From contig NZ_VZII01000027.1 of NCBI RefSeq assembly GCF_009391885.1, positions 1-64,000 of the forward strand: a stretch of 64,000 nt of DNA. The letters are read 5' to 3'. Position 1 is the stretch's first letter. Every line of letters starts with the position of its first letter. Shown here piece by piece: positions 18,029-26,080 of this stretch. The position numbers and the translations under genes were made by a program. Below the pieces are notes generated by a model. That model was not told the DNA's origin. It saw only the letters and a program-made list of their open reading frames with translations, and did no database searches. The stretch comes from Pseudomonas sp. MN1F. GTDB taxonomy: Bacteria > Pseudomonadota > Gammaproteobacteria > Pseudomonadales > Pseudomonadaceae.

Positions 18029-20206
18029 ATGAGCATGACCGATCCGTACCAGCAGAGCCTTGATTGGCTCAAGGACGCCAAGACGATCCTGGAAAAGGCC
18101 CGGCGTTATCGTGAGGCATTTCCTGACCTGCATTCACTGGCGCATGAACAGGCAAGTGCTTACCTGTCGATGCAAGCCGGCATGGCGCTGGACCCTGACC
18201 AGGTCTGGTGGCACCACTTCCGTGACGGTGACAATCGGCGCGCCCGCTGTTTCACTGGCTGGACGCATCACCAGGCACCCGTCAGCTCACTGACCTTTAC
18301 CGATCTGTGGATCAGGCGCCTCGATGTCGAGTTGCAAGACGAAGATGCCGATACGCTCTTTCGCCTGAACGGTTTTTACCGTGACGGCCCGGATGCAAAG
18401 GCATTCGATGCGCAGAACGAAGTGAAGCTCGACCCGGTGAAGGTCAGGAAACATTTCTGGGAACTCAACTTTGCCAATGGGGTGCGTGAGCGCACGGACC
18501 GGTTCTGGAGCAACGAAGGCAAGGATCTGCCTGTGATGCTCAAGGTCAGCTTCATCTCGGCCATCGAGAGCAGCCTCGTTGATGGCCATATCACCACCGA
18601 GGATCGCCAGCGGTTATGGACGTGGTTGGGGCTGGAAGCCGGGAAACGCCTGAACCTCGCCGGCTTGAGTGGCCCAGGTGGCAGCACCGAATACGCGGTT
18701 CGGCACTACCCGATGCACGGAGGGGGGCACTTGTTGACCTTCGCGCTGCGCAGTGGTCGGTTTCTTCTGTATACCCCGACTGCGGATGTGGTACTGCAGG
18801 CATTCGATGACGTAGTAGCCTTGCGCGTCTGGGTTTCCAGGCGGCTGCACGGTGCCGATGGCCAGCACTGGTACGACTCCCTGCACAAGCCTTACGCCGA
18901 GGTAGACGAGGCCGCGCGCAAGGCCGGGTTACAGAAACTGCGCGAGCGCAGCGGCACCGGGCCGGCCCCACACTGGCCGTTTGGCCTGGGCGCTGAAGTG
19001 TCTCGACCGTTGTTCGAACAGATGAGCGAATGGGTCAGGGATGACGTTGAGGCCAGCCACCGCATACTGGTCTCCAATAGCGACCTGCACAAACAATACT
19101 GGCGCCATGAGCTGGGTATCGCGCTCGCCGTGCTGAGTGTGTTCGCCTTGGCGTGGCAGCCCTTTGGCATGGTGCTGTTCATACTCGGCAGCGCCCGCTT
19201 GGGGTTGGATATCGATGCGTTGGTGCATGCCCCTACCCAGGCTCAGCGCATCGAAGCGTTCACCTCAGCCCTGTGCGACGTGCTGGTGATCGCGTTTTCG
19301 GTGTTCTCGGTGCTGCCCAAGGGTGCCCCTGAACAGTGGGATACCTACATGGAAGTGGACGAGACGTCCAGCGACCTGGTTTCACGCGCCGTGCGCCAGC
19401 GTCACAGAGCCTTGCTGAACCAGGCCGACCTGCCCGAGTTCGAAGGGCACATGGCTCCGATGGACGAATTCGGCACCCCACATGTGGAGCGCCAAGGCGC
19501 GCGCTTCTACAGCTTCAGGCACGAAGGTGAAGTGCACAACAACCTCATCGAGCAATACAGTGGCCACATGGCCAAGGTCAACGATGTGTTCAGTGTCGGC
19601 AGGCAGCGCCTGGCAGCGATACCTGAAGACGAGCTGCGGGCATACCTCGACAATCTGTTCGACTCGATGGAGCAACTGCCAGGCAGCGACGCCAAGGTGC
19701 TGTGGCGCGGAGGCCGTGGCCCGCGCGTGACCATCGGGGCGCGCTGGCGGGCTGGCGCACTCCGCCAAGGTGATGTGCTGGTCAGCACCGACGTCACGTC
19801 CTTCACCGAGAGCCCGTACATCCCGCGGCGGTTCATGCTGCCCAAGGAGGCGGTCGACCTGCCGCTGGCGCAGGTGGCGGGGCATTTCGATGACCACACA
19901 GTCTTGTACGAGTTGCTCGCCGATGGCCAGGCCAGTGGTGTGCCGGTGGCATCGCTGTCGTTGAACTGGCAGGAGGCTGAAGTGTTGTTCACGCCTGGGC
20001 GCTACTTCCGGATCGAGTCCGCCGGCGAGATCAGCGGCACGCATTATCGCTTCCTGCGCATCCGTTTGCGGGAAGTGCCCAGGCCCACCGGCAAACCGGT
20101 CTACGCCATGCGCAGCGGTCTGCCGTTCGATCGTCAGGCCTACCTGCAACGGGTGCAGCATGACGCTGTGGTCGAGCGCTTCTTCCCCGCTGCGGATTGG
20201 ACCTAA
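18029..20206 (+). CDS. Predicted toxin: DUF6543-like body with C-terminal ADP-ribosyltransferase domain
   Basis: The protein has 725 residues from the ATG at 18029 (or 723 from 18035, better spaced from AGGA). The first 320 residues match, as I recall it, the N-terminal region of Pseudomonas DUF6543 (dermonecrotic toxin-like) proteins: WWHHFRDGDNRRARCFTGW, FYRDGPDAKAFDAQNEV, and a strand region before WVSRRLHG. Two hydrophobic segments lie at about 365-390 and 415-435. The C-terminal 170 residues have the three landmarks of R-S-E type ADP-ribosyltransferases: Arg560 in VLWRGG, the Ser/Thr motif at 586-592 (VSTDVTSF) and the Glu-x-Glu at 649-651 in EAEVLFTPGRYFRI. It should transfer ADP-ribose from NAD to a target protein. 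There is no signal peptide and no obvious immunity gene. Its stop overlaps the convergent atsC stop by three to four bases. Confidence 0.75.
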   Translation: MSMTDPYQQSLDWLKDAKTILEKARRYREAFPDLHSLAHEQASAYLSMQAGMALDPDQVWWHHFRDGDNRRARCFTGWTHHQAPVSSLTFTDLWIRRLDVELQDEDADTLFRLNGFYRDGPDAKAFDAQNEVKLDPVKVRKHFWELNFANGVRERTDRFWSNEGKDLPVMLKVSFISAIESSLVDGHITTEDRQRLWTWLGLEAGKRLNLAGLSGPGGSTEYAVRHYPMHGGGHLLTFALRSGRFLLYTPTADVVLQAFDDVVALRVWVSRRLHGADGQHWYDSLHKPYAEVDEAARKAGLQKLRERSGTGPAPHWPFGLGAEVSRPLFEQMSEWVRDDVEASHRILVSNSDLHKQYWRHELGIALAVLSVFALAWQPFGMVLFILGSARLGLDIDALVHAPTQAQRIEAFTSALCDVLVIAFSVFSVLPKGAPEQWDTYMEVDETSSDLVSRAVRQRHRALLNQADLPEFEGHMAPMDEFGTPHVERQGARFYSFRHEGEVHNNLIEQYSGHMAKVNDVFSVGRQRLAAIPEDELRAYLDNLFDSMEQLPGSDAKVLWRGGRGPRVTIGARWRAGALRQGDVLVSTDVTSFTESPYIPRRFMLPKEAVDLPLAQVAGHFDDHTVLYELLADGQASGVPVASLSLNWQEAEVLFTPGRYFRIESAGEISGTHYRFLRIRLREVPRPTGKPVYAMRSGLPFDRQAYLQRVQHDAVVERFFPAADWT

Positions 20207-21066
20207 AGGGCAATCAGTTCGGGCCGCAACCCTTCCACGCGGCGCGCTGGCGGCGGCAGGTAGCCGCCGTCACCGGTGATCTGGTGCAGAACCTGCTCGC
20301 GTAAAGCATGCAGGGCCACACCGGTACGCAGCCGCGGGTGTGGCAGGCCGATTTCCACCACCGACTTGATCCGCCCTGGGCGCGGCTCCAGTACCACCAC
20401 CCGGTCGGCGAGGTAGGTGGCTTCCTCGGCATCGTGGGTCACCAGCAATGTGGTGATGCCGGCGCGTTCGCGGATGGCCAGCAGTTCGTCCTGCAGTTGC
20501 TGGCGGGTCAGGGCATCAAGCGCGCCGAACGGCTCGTCGAGCAACAGGATGCGCGGGCTGGCCACCAGGCCTCGGGCAATTGCCACGCGTTGGGCCATGC
20601 CGCCAGACAGCTGGTGCGGGTAGGCCGACTCGAAACCGACCAGGCCCACCAGTTGCACAAACTCGTGCACACGACGGGCGCGCTCGCCCTGGGTCAGGTG
20701 TTCGTTGACCAGGCCCAAGGCGATGTTTTGTTCCACCGTCAACCACGGGAACAGGCGATGCTCCTGGAACACGATGCCACGCTCGCCGCCAATGCCGCTG
20801 ACTGCCTGGCCATCGACGCGGATGCTGCCGCTGTAGTCGGTGTCCAGCCCGACCAGCAGGCGCAGCAGGGTCGACTTGCCGCAGCCCGAGGCGCCGACGA
20901 TGGCGATGAACTCGCCTTCGTTGATGGCCAGGTTGAAGTTGCGGATGGCCTCGAAGGGCTGGCCATCGACGCTGAAGACTTTGCCGACGCCTTCGAAGCT
21001 GACCAGCGGCGGCGTGGTGTCGGCCTGGTTGGCCGCGAGCAGGTGTGAAGCATTGAAGGCGTTCAT
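20203..21066 (-). CDS. atsC: Sulfate-ester ABC transporter ATP-binding protein, AtsC type
   Basis: The 287-residue ATPase has Walker [13 protein letters not shown], signature LSGGMAQRVAIARG and Walker [12 protein letters not shown], with TLLVTHDAEEATYLADR. It belongs to the SsuB/TauB group. A C-terminal extension of about 35 residues ends in PPPARRVEGLRPELIAL. It overlaps the permease gene by four bases (start in stop), forming a two-gene unit on the minus strand that faces the binding protein and atsK across a shared AT-rich promoter region. The symbol follows the atsRBC locus of P. putida S-313 by gene content and is less certain than the family. Confidence 0.85.
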   Translation of the reverse strand: MNAFNASHLLAANQADTTPPLVSFEGVGKVFSVDGQPFEAIRNFNLAINEGEFIAIVGASGCGKSTLLRLLVGLDTDYSGSIRVDGQAVSGIGGERGIVFQEHRLFPWLTVEQNIALGLVNEHLTQGERARRVHEFVQLVGLVGFESAYPHQLSGGMAQRVAIARGLVASPRILLLDEPFGALDALTRQQLQDELLAIRERAGITTLLVTHDAEEATYLADRVVVLEPRPGRIKSVVEIGLPHPRLRTGVALHALREQVLHQITGDGGYLPPPARRVEGLRPELIAL

Positions 21067-22637
21067 GCGGTTCTCCAGCGCGTGGCGCGCGATTCGAGGC
21101 GTTGGCCGAGGGTGCCGAGCAGGGCGCCGACCAGGCCGATCAGGACCATTGCGGCCATCACCTGGTCCATGCGGAACAGTTGTTGCGCGCCGATCATCAG
21201 GCTGGCGATGCCACCGTCCGAGGGCATGAAGTATTCAGCACCGATGGTGCCCAGCCAGGCGTAGATCAATGACAAGCGCAGGCCGGCAAAGATGGCCGGG
21301 GCGGCACCCGGCAGTACCAGCAGGCGTAGCCGTTGCCACAGGTTCAGGCGCAGTGTGCGGGCCGCCTCGCCCAGTTGCGGCGAGAGGCTGGCGATGCCGC
21401 GCTGGGTGGCGATCAGCAGCGGGAAGAATGCCGCCAGGCCGACGAACACGTTCTTGGCCCCTTCGCCGAGGCCGAACCAGGCAGTGAGCAAGGGTACCCA
21501 GGCGAATAGCGCTACTTGCCGCAGCGCCGACAGGCTTGGCCCGAAGAGACGTTCGGCGTTATGCGACAGCCCCAGCAACAGCCCGCTGAGCAAGCCGGCG
21601 CCGCCACCCAGGAGCAGGCCGGTCAGGGTGCGCTGCAGGCTCAGCAGCATGGCTTCTGGCAGCGAGCCATCGGTCAGGCCGCTGAATAGGGCGCGCAGTA
21701 CATCCAGCGGGGAAGCAAGAATGTTCGGGTCGATCCAGCCCAAGCTGTTGCTCGCCTGCCACAGCGCCAGCAGTGCCGCTGGCAGCAGCAGGCTTTGCCA
21801 GCCCCGTGGAATGGGCCCGCGCTGTTGTTCGCCGGTGGCTGCTTGCGGCCAGTACAGCAGGCGCTTTTCCAGAGTCGAAAAGCCTCGTTCCAGCAGCGCA
21901 CCGACCAGGCCGATCACCAGGATGCACAACAGCACCAGGTCGAGCATGAACAGCTGCCTGCCCCAGACCATCAGGTAACCGATGCCCTCGCTGGAGGCCA
22001 GCAGTTCAACGGCGAGCAATGAGGTCCATCCGGTCGCCAGGGCCAGACGCACCCCAGTGAGGAAGGCGGGCAGGGCCGCTGGCAGCAGCAGGCGCAGGAA
22101 CAGCAAGTGGCGTGGCAGACGCAGCGCGGCGGCGGCTTCGCGCAGCTTGGGCTGGGCATCGCGTACACCCACCAGCGTGTGCAGGGTGACCGGCACCACC
22201 ACAGCCTTCACCAGCACCACCAGCTTGAGCAGCTCGCCGATACCGAAGAACAGCATGAACAGCGGGATCCAGGCCAGGGTGGGAATCTGCGCCAGGGCCA
22301 CGAAGGTTGGCAGCACCAAGGTTTGCGCATGGCGTGAGGTGCCCAGCCAGGTACCGAGCAGCAAGCCGCTGCTGACGCCCGCCAACAGCCCCCAGAACAG
22401 CCGCTGCAGACTTATCCACAAGTGCCCCCAAAGCTCACCGGAGCCAAACTCCAGCGCGCTCTGCCACACCAGCGACGGCGCCGGCAGGATCTGCTCGCTC
22501 ATCCAGTGCTGCCGGCTCGCCACTACCCACAACAGCGCAATCAACGCTGGCAGCAGGTAAGAGCGGCCTTGTGTCATCAAAGGGCCGCGAAGCGGCCCCC
22601 GCTGCCACCACGATCTCCTGCTAAGCACTCCATTCAT
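21063..22637 (-). CDS. atsB: Sulfate-ester ABC transporter permease, two fused permease domains, AtsB type
   Basis: The 524-residue membrane protein contains two complete SsuC-like permease domains in tandem. Half 1 has its EAA loop near REAAAALRLPRHLLFLRLLL and half 2 near GEAARTLRLNLWQRLRLLVL. Ordinary members of the family are about 260 residues and work as dimers, so this fused form supplies both halves of the channel in one chain. The ATG at 22635-22637 is chosen over an upstream TTG (22661) and a later ATG (22577) because GAGAG precedes it. Its partners are the ATPase downstream and the binding protein encoded divergently. Confidence 0.85.
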   Translation of the reverse strand: MNGVLSRRSWWQRGPLRGPLMTQGRSYLLPALIALLWVVASRQHWMSEQILPAPSLVWQSALEFGSGELWGHLWISLQRLFWGLLAGVSSGLLLGTWLGTSRHAQTLVLPTFVALAQIPTLAWIPLFMLFFGIGELLKLVVLVKAVVVPVTLHTLVGVRDAQPKLREAAAALRLPRHLLFLRLLLPAALPAFLTGVRLALATGWTSLLAVELLASSEGIGYLMVWGRQLFMLDLVLLCILVIGLVGALLERGFSTLEKRLLYWPQAATGEQQRGPIPRGWQSLLLPAALLALWQASNSLGWIDPNILASPLDVLRALFSGLTDGSLPEAMLLSLQRTLTGLLLGGGAGLLSGLLLGLSHNAERLFGPSLSALRQVALFAWVPLLTAWFGLGEGAKNVFVGLAAFFPLLIATQRGIASLSPQLGEAARTLRLNLWQRLRLLVLPGAAPAIFAGLRLSLIYAWLGTIGAEYFMPSDGGIASLMIGAQQLFRMDQVMAAMVLIGLVGALLGTLGQRLESRATRWRTA

Positions 22638-22654
22638 CGGCCATCTCTCGAAGC

Positions 22655-22700
22655 GTTCCAATGTTATTCACTTATGGAATTAAAAAATCACACAAGCAAT
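22655..22700. promoter_or_regulatory. AT-rich divergent promoter block, atsBC / atsR
   Basis: An AT-rich stretch with TTATTCACTTATGGAATTAA stands directly before atsB. It resembles the blocks ahead of sftP, sfnB, tcyJ, tauA, lsfA and ssuA in this window and is a candidate site for CysB- or SftR-type control. The remaining bases to 22934 hold no gene. Confidence 0.4.
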
Positions 22701-22934
22701 ATTCAAGAGATAAGAGCATGCAAGCCGTGCATGCGAAACCCCCTCGCCCTTGCGTTTTCCTCATATTTTCCATGCGTTTCCCGCAAGCCGCCCCGCGCAC
22801 CGCATGAATCCTCGGTTATGTCTTTCAGTTACTAAAAAATGAAGTTTTGATCTTTGTAGGTTCTAACCATACCTGCCTAGCTTCTGGCCAAAGCGCCGGC
22901 CATCGCCGGTGGCAGCCTGCCAAGGAGCCTTGCC

Positions 22935-23972
22935 ATGAAAACCCCTCTGCGCCACCTGATCACCGCCCTCGGTCTGGCCTTTACCCTGAGCGCCCACGCA
23001 GCCGAGCCGGCCAAGCCGGAAAGCATCCGTATCGCCGTGCCCGACCTGAGCGCTGGCAGCAAGCACAGTGCTGGCGGCGTGGTCGATGTACTGCGTGACC
23101 AGCAATTGCTGGAAAAGGAATTTGCCAAAGACGGTATCCGCATCGACTGGCACTTCTTCAAGGGCGCAGGCCCCGTGGTCAACGAAGCCTTGGCCAATGG
23201 CCAGGCTGACTTCGCCTACCTGGGCGACCTGGCGGCGATCGTCGGCAAGGCCAACGGCCTCGACACCCGCGTGCTGTCCGCCGGTGTGCGTGGGGTGAAG
23301 AGCTATCTGGGCGTGGTGCCGGGTTCCGGCATCAAGACCCTGCACGACCTCAAGGGCAAGCGCGTGGCGGTGTTCCGCGGCACTGCCAACCAGCTGTCGT
23401 TCGCCAGTGCCTTGGCCAGCCAGGGGCTGTCCGAGCGTGACCTGAAAGTGATCAACCTGGATTTCAACGCCGCTAACGCTGCGTTGGCCGCGAAACAGAT
23501 CGACGCCACCTGGGGGCTTTCCAACCTGCTGTCGCTGCGTGAGCGCGGGTTGGTCGAGCTGCCCGTCAATTCCCGCGACCTGGCAGGCGCCGGCAGCACC
23601 CAGGCGGTGTTGCTCGGCACGGGCGATTTCATTCGCAAATACCCCGAACTGGTGCAGCGCCTGGTCAATGCCCAGGAGCGGGCCACCCGCTGGCTGCGCG
23701 ATGAGCATAACCGCGAGGCTTATGTCGACCTGGTGGCAAGCAACGCCAAATGGCCTCGCAGCATCCTCAGCGATGACCTGGCCAAGGAAGACCTTGCCCA
23801 TTACTTCGACCCACGGCTCGATGCCGACTTCGTCGCCCAGTTGCAGCAAGGCGTCGACCTGGCCGCCCGCGAGCGCCTGATCCGCCGCGGCTTCCAGGTT
23901 TCCGAGTGGATCGAACCACGCTTTCTCGATGCCGCACTGCAACAGCAACAGGCCGTGCAGGCCGCCCGCTGA
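22935..23972 (+). CDS. atsR: Sulfate-ester ABC transporter periplasmic binding protein, AtsR type
   Basis: The 345-residue protein has a signal peptide (LITALGLAFTLSAHA) and the aliphatic-sulfonate binding protein fold (SIRIAVPDLS at the mature start, later FRGTANQLSFASALASQGL). The mature chain, as I read it, contains no Met and no Cys at all, a mark of proteins made under sulfur starvation. Divergent from the atsBC permease and ATPase genes and 36 bases before atsK, it should deliver sulfate esters or similar organosulfur compounds to that importer. A TauA-like ligand is possible, but the neighbouring alkylsulfatase argues for alkyl sulfates. Confidence 0.85.
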   Translation: MKTPLRHLITALGLAFTLSAHAAEPAKPESIRIAVPDLSAGSKHSAGGVVDVLRDQQLLEKEFAKDGIRIDWHFFKGAGPVVNEALANGQADFAYLGDLAAIVGKANGLDTRVLSAGVRGVKSYLGVVPGSGIKTLHDLKGKRVAVFRGTANQLSFASALASQGLSERDLKVINLDFNAANAALAAKQIDATWGLSNLLSLRERGLVELPVNSRDLAGAGSTQAVLLGTGDFIRKYPELVQRLVNAQERATRWLRDEHNREAYVDLVASNAKWPRSILSDDLAKEDLAHYFDPRLDADFVAQLQQGVDLAARERLIRRGFQVSEWIEPRFLDAALQQQQAVQAAR

Positions 23973-24008
23973 ACCCTTAACCCGACCCAGACCGCAAGGA
24001 CCACGACC

Positions 24009-24914
24009 ATGAGCAATGCCGCACTAGCCACCGCGCCACATGCCCTCGAACTCGACATCCATCCGGTTGCCGGGCGGATCGGTGCCGAAATTCGGGGGGT
24101 GAAGCTTTCCGCCGACCTCGATAGCGCCACTGTCGAAGCCATCCAGGCTGCCCTGGTGAAACACAAGGTGATCTTCTTCCGTGGCCAGACTCACCTCGAC
24201 GACCAGGCCCAGGAGGGCTTCGCCAAGCTGCTCGGCGAGCCGGTCGCCCACCCCACCGTGCCGGTGGTGGATGGCACCAGCTACCTGCTCCAGCTGGACG
24301 GCGCCGAAGGCCAGCGGGCCAACTCCTGGCACACCGACGTGACCTTCGTCGATGCCTACCCCAAGGCCTCGATCCTGCGCAGCGTGGTGGCGCCGGCCTC
24401 CGGCGGCGATACCGTCTGGGCCAACACGGCGGCGGCCTACCAGGAACTGCCCGAGCCGCTGCGCGAACTGGCCGACAAGCTGTGGGCAGTGCACAGCAAT
24501 GAATATGACTACGCGAGCATCAAGCCCGATGTCGACCCGGCGAAGCTTGAGCGTTATCGCAAGGTGTTCACCTCGACCGTCTACGAGACCGAGCACCCAG
24601 TGGTGCGGGTGCACCCGATCAGCGGTGAACGGGCGTTGCAGCTGGGGCACTTCGTGAAGCGCATCAAGGGTTATTCACTGGCCGACTCGCAGCACCTGTT
24701 TGCGGTGCTGCAGGGCCATGTGACGCGGCTGGAGAACACCGTGCGCTGGCGCTGGCAGGCGGGGGATGTGGCGATCTGGGATAACCGTGCCACGCAGCAT
24801 TATGCGGTGGATGACTACGGCACCCAGCCACGGGTGGTGCGGCGGGTGACCTTGGCCGGTGAAGTGCCGGTCGGGGTGGATGGGCAGTTGAGCCAGACCA
24901 CCCGTAAGGGGTAA
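24009..24914 (+). CDS. atsK: Alpha-ketoglutarate-dependent sulfate-ester dioxygenase (oxygenative alkylsulfatase)
   Basis: The 301-residue enzyme belongs to the TauD/TfdA family. It has the Fe(II) triad motif WHTDVTF (His and Asp) and the distal His in NRATQHYAVDDYG, followed by the Arg in PRVVRR that holds 2-oxoglutarate. Length and sequence agree with AtsK of P. putida S-313, which oxidises medium-chain alkyl sulfates to aldehyde and releases sulfate. Apart from the initiator I see no Met or Cys in the chain. It follows the binding-protein gene closely on the same strand and is convergent with sftR. TauD itself is at 51428-52261, so this is a separate paralogue. Confidence 0.88.
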   Translation: MSNAALATAPHALELDIHPVAGRIGAEIRGVKLSADLDSATVEAIQAALVKHKVIFFRGQTHLDDQAQEGFAKLLGEPVAHPTVPVVDGTSYLLQLDGAEGQRANSWHTDVTFVDAYPKASILRSVVAPASGGDTVWANTAAAYQELPEPLRELADKLWAVHSNEYDYASIKPDVDPAKLERYRKVFTSTVYETEHPVVRVHPISGERALQLGHFVKRIKGYSLADSQHLFAVLQGHVTRLENTVRWRWQAGDVAIWDNRATQHYAVDDYGTQPRVVRRVTLAGEVPVGVDGQLSQTTRKG

Positions 24915-24928
24915 GCCTAGAGAAGCCC

Positions 24929-24956
24929 TGTGGGAGTGGGCTCGCCTGCTCCTGCA
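24929..24956. repeat. Degenerate REP-like hairpin between atsK and sftR
   Basis: CTGTGGGAG at one end and CTCCTGCAG at the other, with GGGCTCGCC between, resemble the GTGGGAGCGGGCTTGCC REP class of P. putida. It probably also ends the two convergent transcripts. Confidence 0.5.
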
Positions 24957-24972
24957 GCTTCGATGAAGGCCT

Positions 24973-25887
24973 TCAGCTTTCGGTATCACAGGCAATCAGC
25001 TGCCTGACCAACCCCTGAGCCAACGGCGACAAGCCATATCCCACCCGGCTAACCACCCCATAGCGGGTGTAGAACGCCTCCTCCTGCTCCGGTGCCAGGT
25101 CGACCAGTTTCAACGCGACCAGGCCCCCCTCCCTCTGGTAGGGCCGCAAGTTGGCATTGCAGGCGATGCCAATGGTGTCCGACTGCATCACCACGTTCAG
25201 CAGCGCATACCCATGCTCGCATTCCACCGTTGGCAGAAAGTCCTGACGACCGCTGAGGTCGCTGAGGATCTTGCGGATGTTCGGCGGCCGGAAAGTGGTC
25301 GCCAGCGGGTAATCGAATACGTCCCGTGCATGCACCTCGGCCTGCTCGGTCAGCGGGTGCCCGGCCCGGCAGCAGAAGTGCCAGCGCTGCGGTGCCAGCT
25401 TGTGCACGCGGTAGTCGGGGTCGGACTCGAACTGGCGGGTATCGGCAACGAAGAACTCGATCTCCTCGGCGACCAGCTTGCGGTTCAGCGCTTGCCAGTT
25501 ATCCACCTGGAAGCAGGTGCGTGCCGCCGGGTACTCGGCCACGAAGCGCGCCACTGCCTTTGGCACCAGGCCGCCAGCGGGTGCCGGGCCAGAGCCGAAG
25601 CGCACCACGCCAGTGGTGGCACCGTTGAACTGGTGGATCTCGTTCACCAGGTTATGCGCGCCATGCACCAGGCGCCGCGAGTGCTCCAGCACCAGCAGGC
25701 CCTGGCGGGTGGGTGAAAGTTCCTTGCTGGCACGGTCGACCAGGCGGCAGCCGATGTTGTGCTCCAGGGTCTGGATGCTGCGGCTGAAGGCCGATTGCGA
25801 CAGGTTCACCGCGGCCGCCGCGGCGACAAAACTGCGGTGCTCGACAAGGGCGATGAAGTGGCGGAGCTGGCGGAGGTCGATATGCAT
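24973..25887 (-). CDS. sftR: LysR-type regulator, SftR type
   Basis: The 304-residue regulator has the N-terminal LysR helix-turn-helix (HFIALVEHRSFVAAAAAVNL with SQSAFSRSIQTLE, about residues 10-45) and a standard effector domain. Lying divergent to a TonB receptor and arylsulfotransferase gene, and next to atsK, it corresponds in position to SftR of P. putida S-313. SftR controls sulfate-ester use and needs a sulfate-ester inducer. The AT-rich 193-base gap to sftP is the likely site of action. The name rests on gene order as I recall it. Confidence 0.8.
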   Translation of the reverse strand: MHIDLRQLRHFIALVEHRSFVAAAAAVNLSQSAFSRSIQTLEHNIGCRLVDRASKELSPTRQGLLVLEHSRRLVHGAHNLVNEIHQFNGATTGVVRFGSGPAPAGGLVPKAVARFVAEYPAARTCFQVDNWQALNRKLVAEEIEFFVADTRQFESDPDYRVHKLAPQRWHFCCRAGHPLTEQAEVHARDVFDYPLATTFRPPNIRKILSDLSGRQDFLPTVECEHGYALLNVVMQSDTIGIACNANLRPYQREGGLVALKLVDLAPEQEEAFYTRYGVVSRVGYGLSPLAQGLVRQLIACDTES

Positions 25888-25944
25888 TTTCTACATGAAA
25901 ACTTTCGGTCGAATGCAATTGATGAAGAGGGTTAGCCACCTTAT

Positions 25945-26010
25945 AAAGGGAGTCACTTATTCCACAAAATATGAATTATAAATATTTATATTTCTTAAAA
26001 GAATATAAGC
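25945..26010. promoter_or_regulatory. AT-rich promoter block between sftR and sftP
   Basis: The block runs from CACTTATTCC to AATATAAGCC and holds the imperfect dyad ATATTTCTT/AAAAGAATAT, close to a LysR-type T-N11-A site. The piece TATATTTCTTA recurs in the tauA promoter block. It would carry both the sftP promoter and the control site of SftR and/or CysB. Confidence 0.5.
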
Positions 26011-26080
26011 CCGACTGACCGCGATTCGGTTCCGCCAACGGAAATGCTCGCCCAGGGCCCATGCCTCAAGGAGCATTTGC

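Noticed and set aside
22422..22835. Plus-strand frame across the atsB start and the intergenic region
   Set aside because: No family match, no ribosome-binding site, and it overlaps the start of a clear permease gene.
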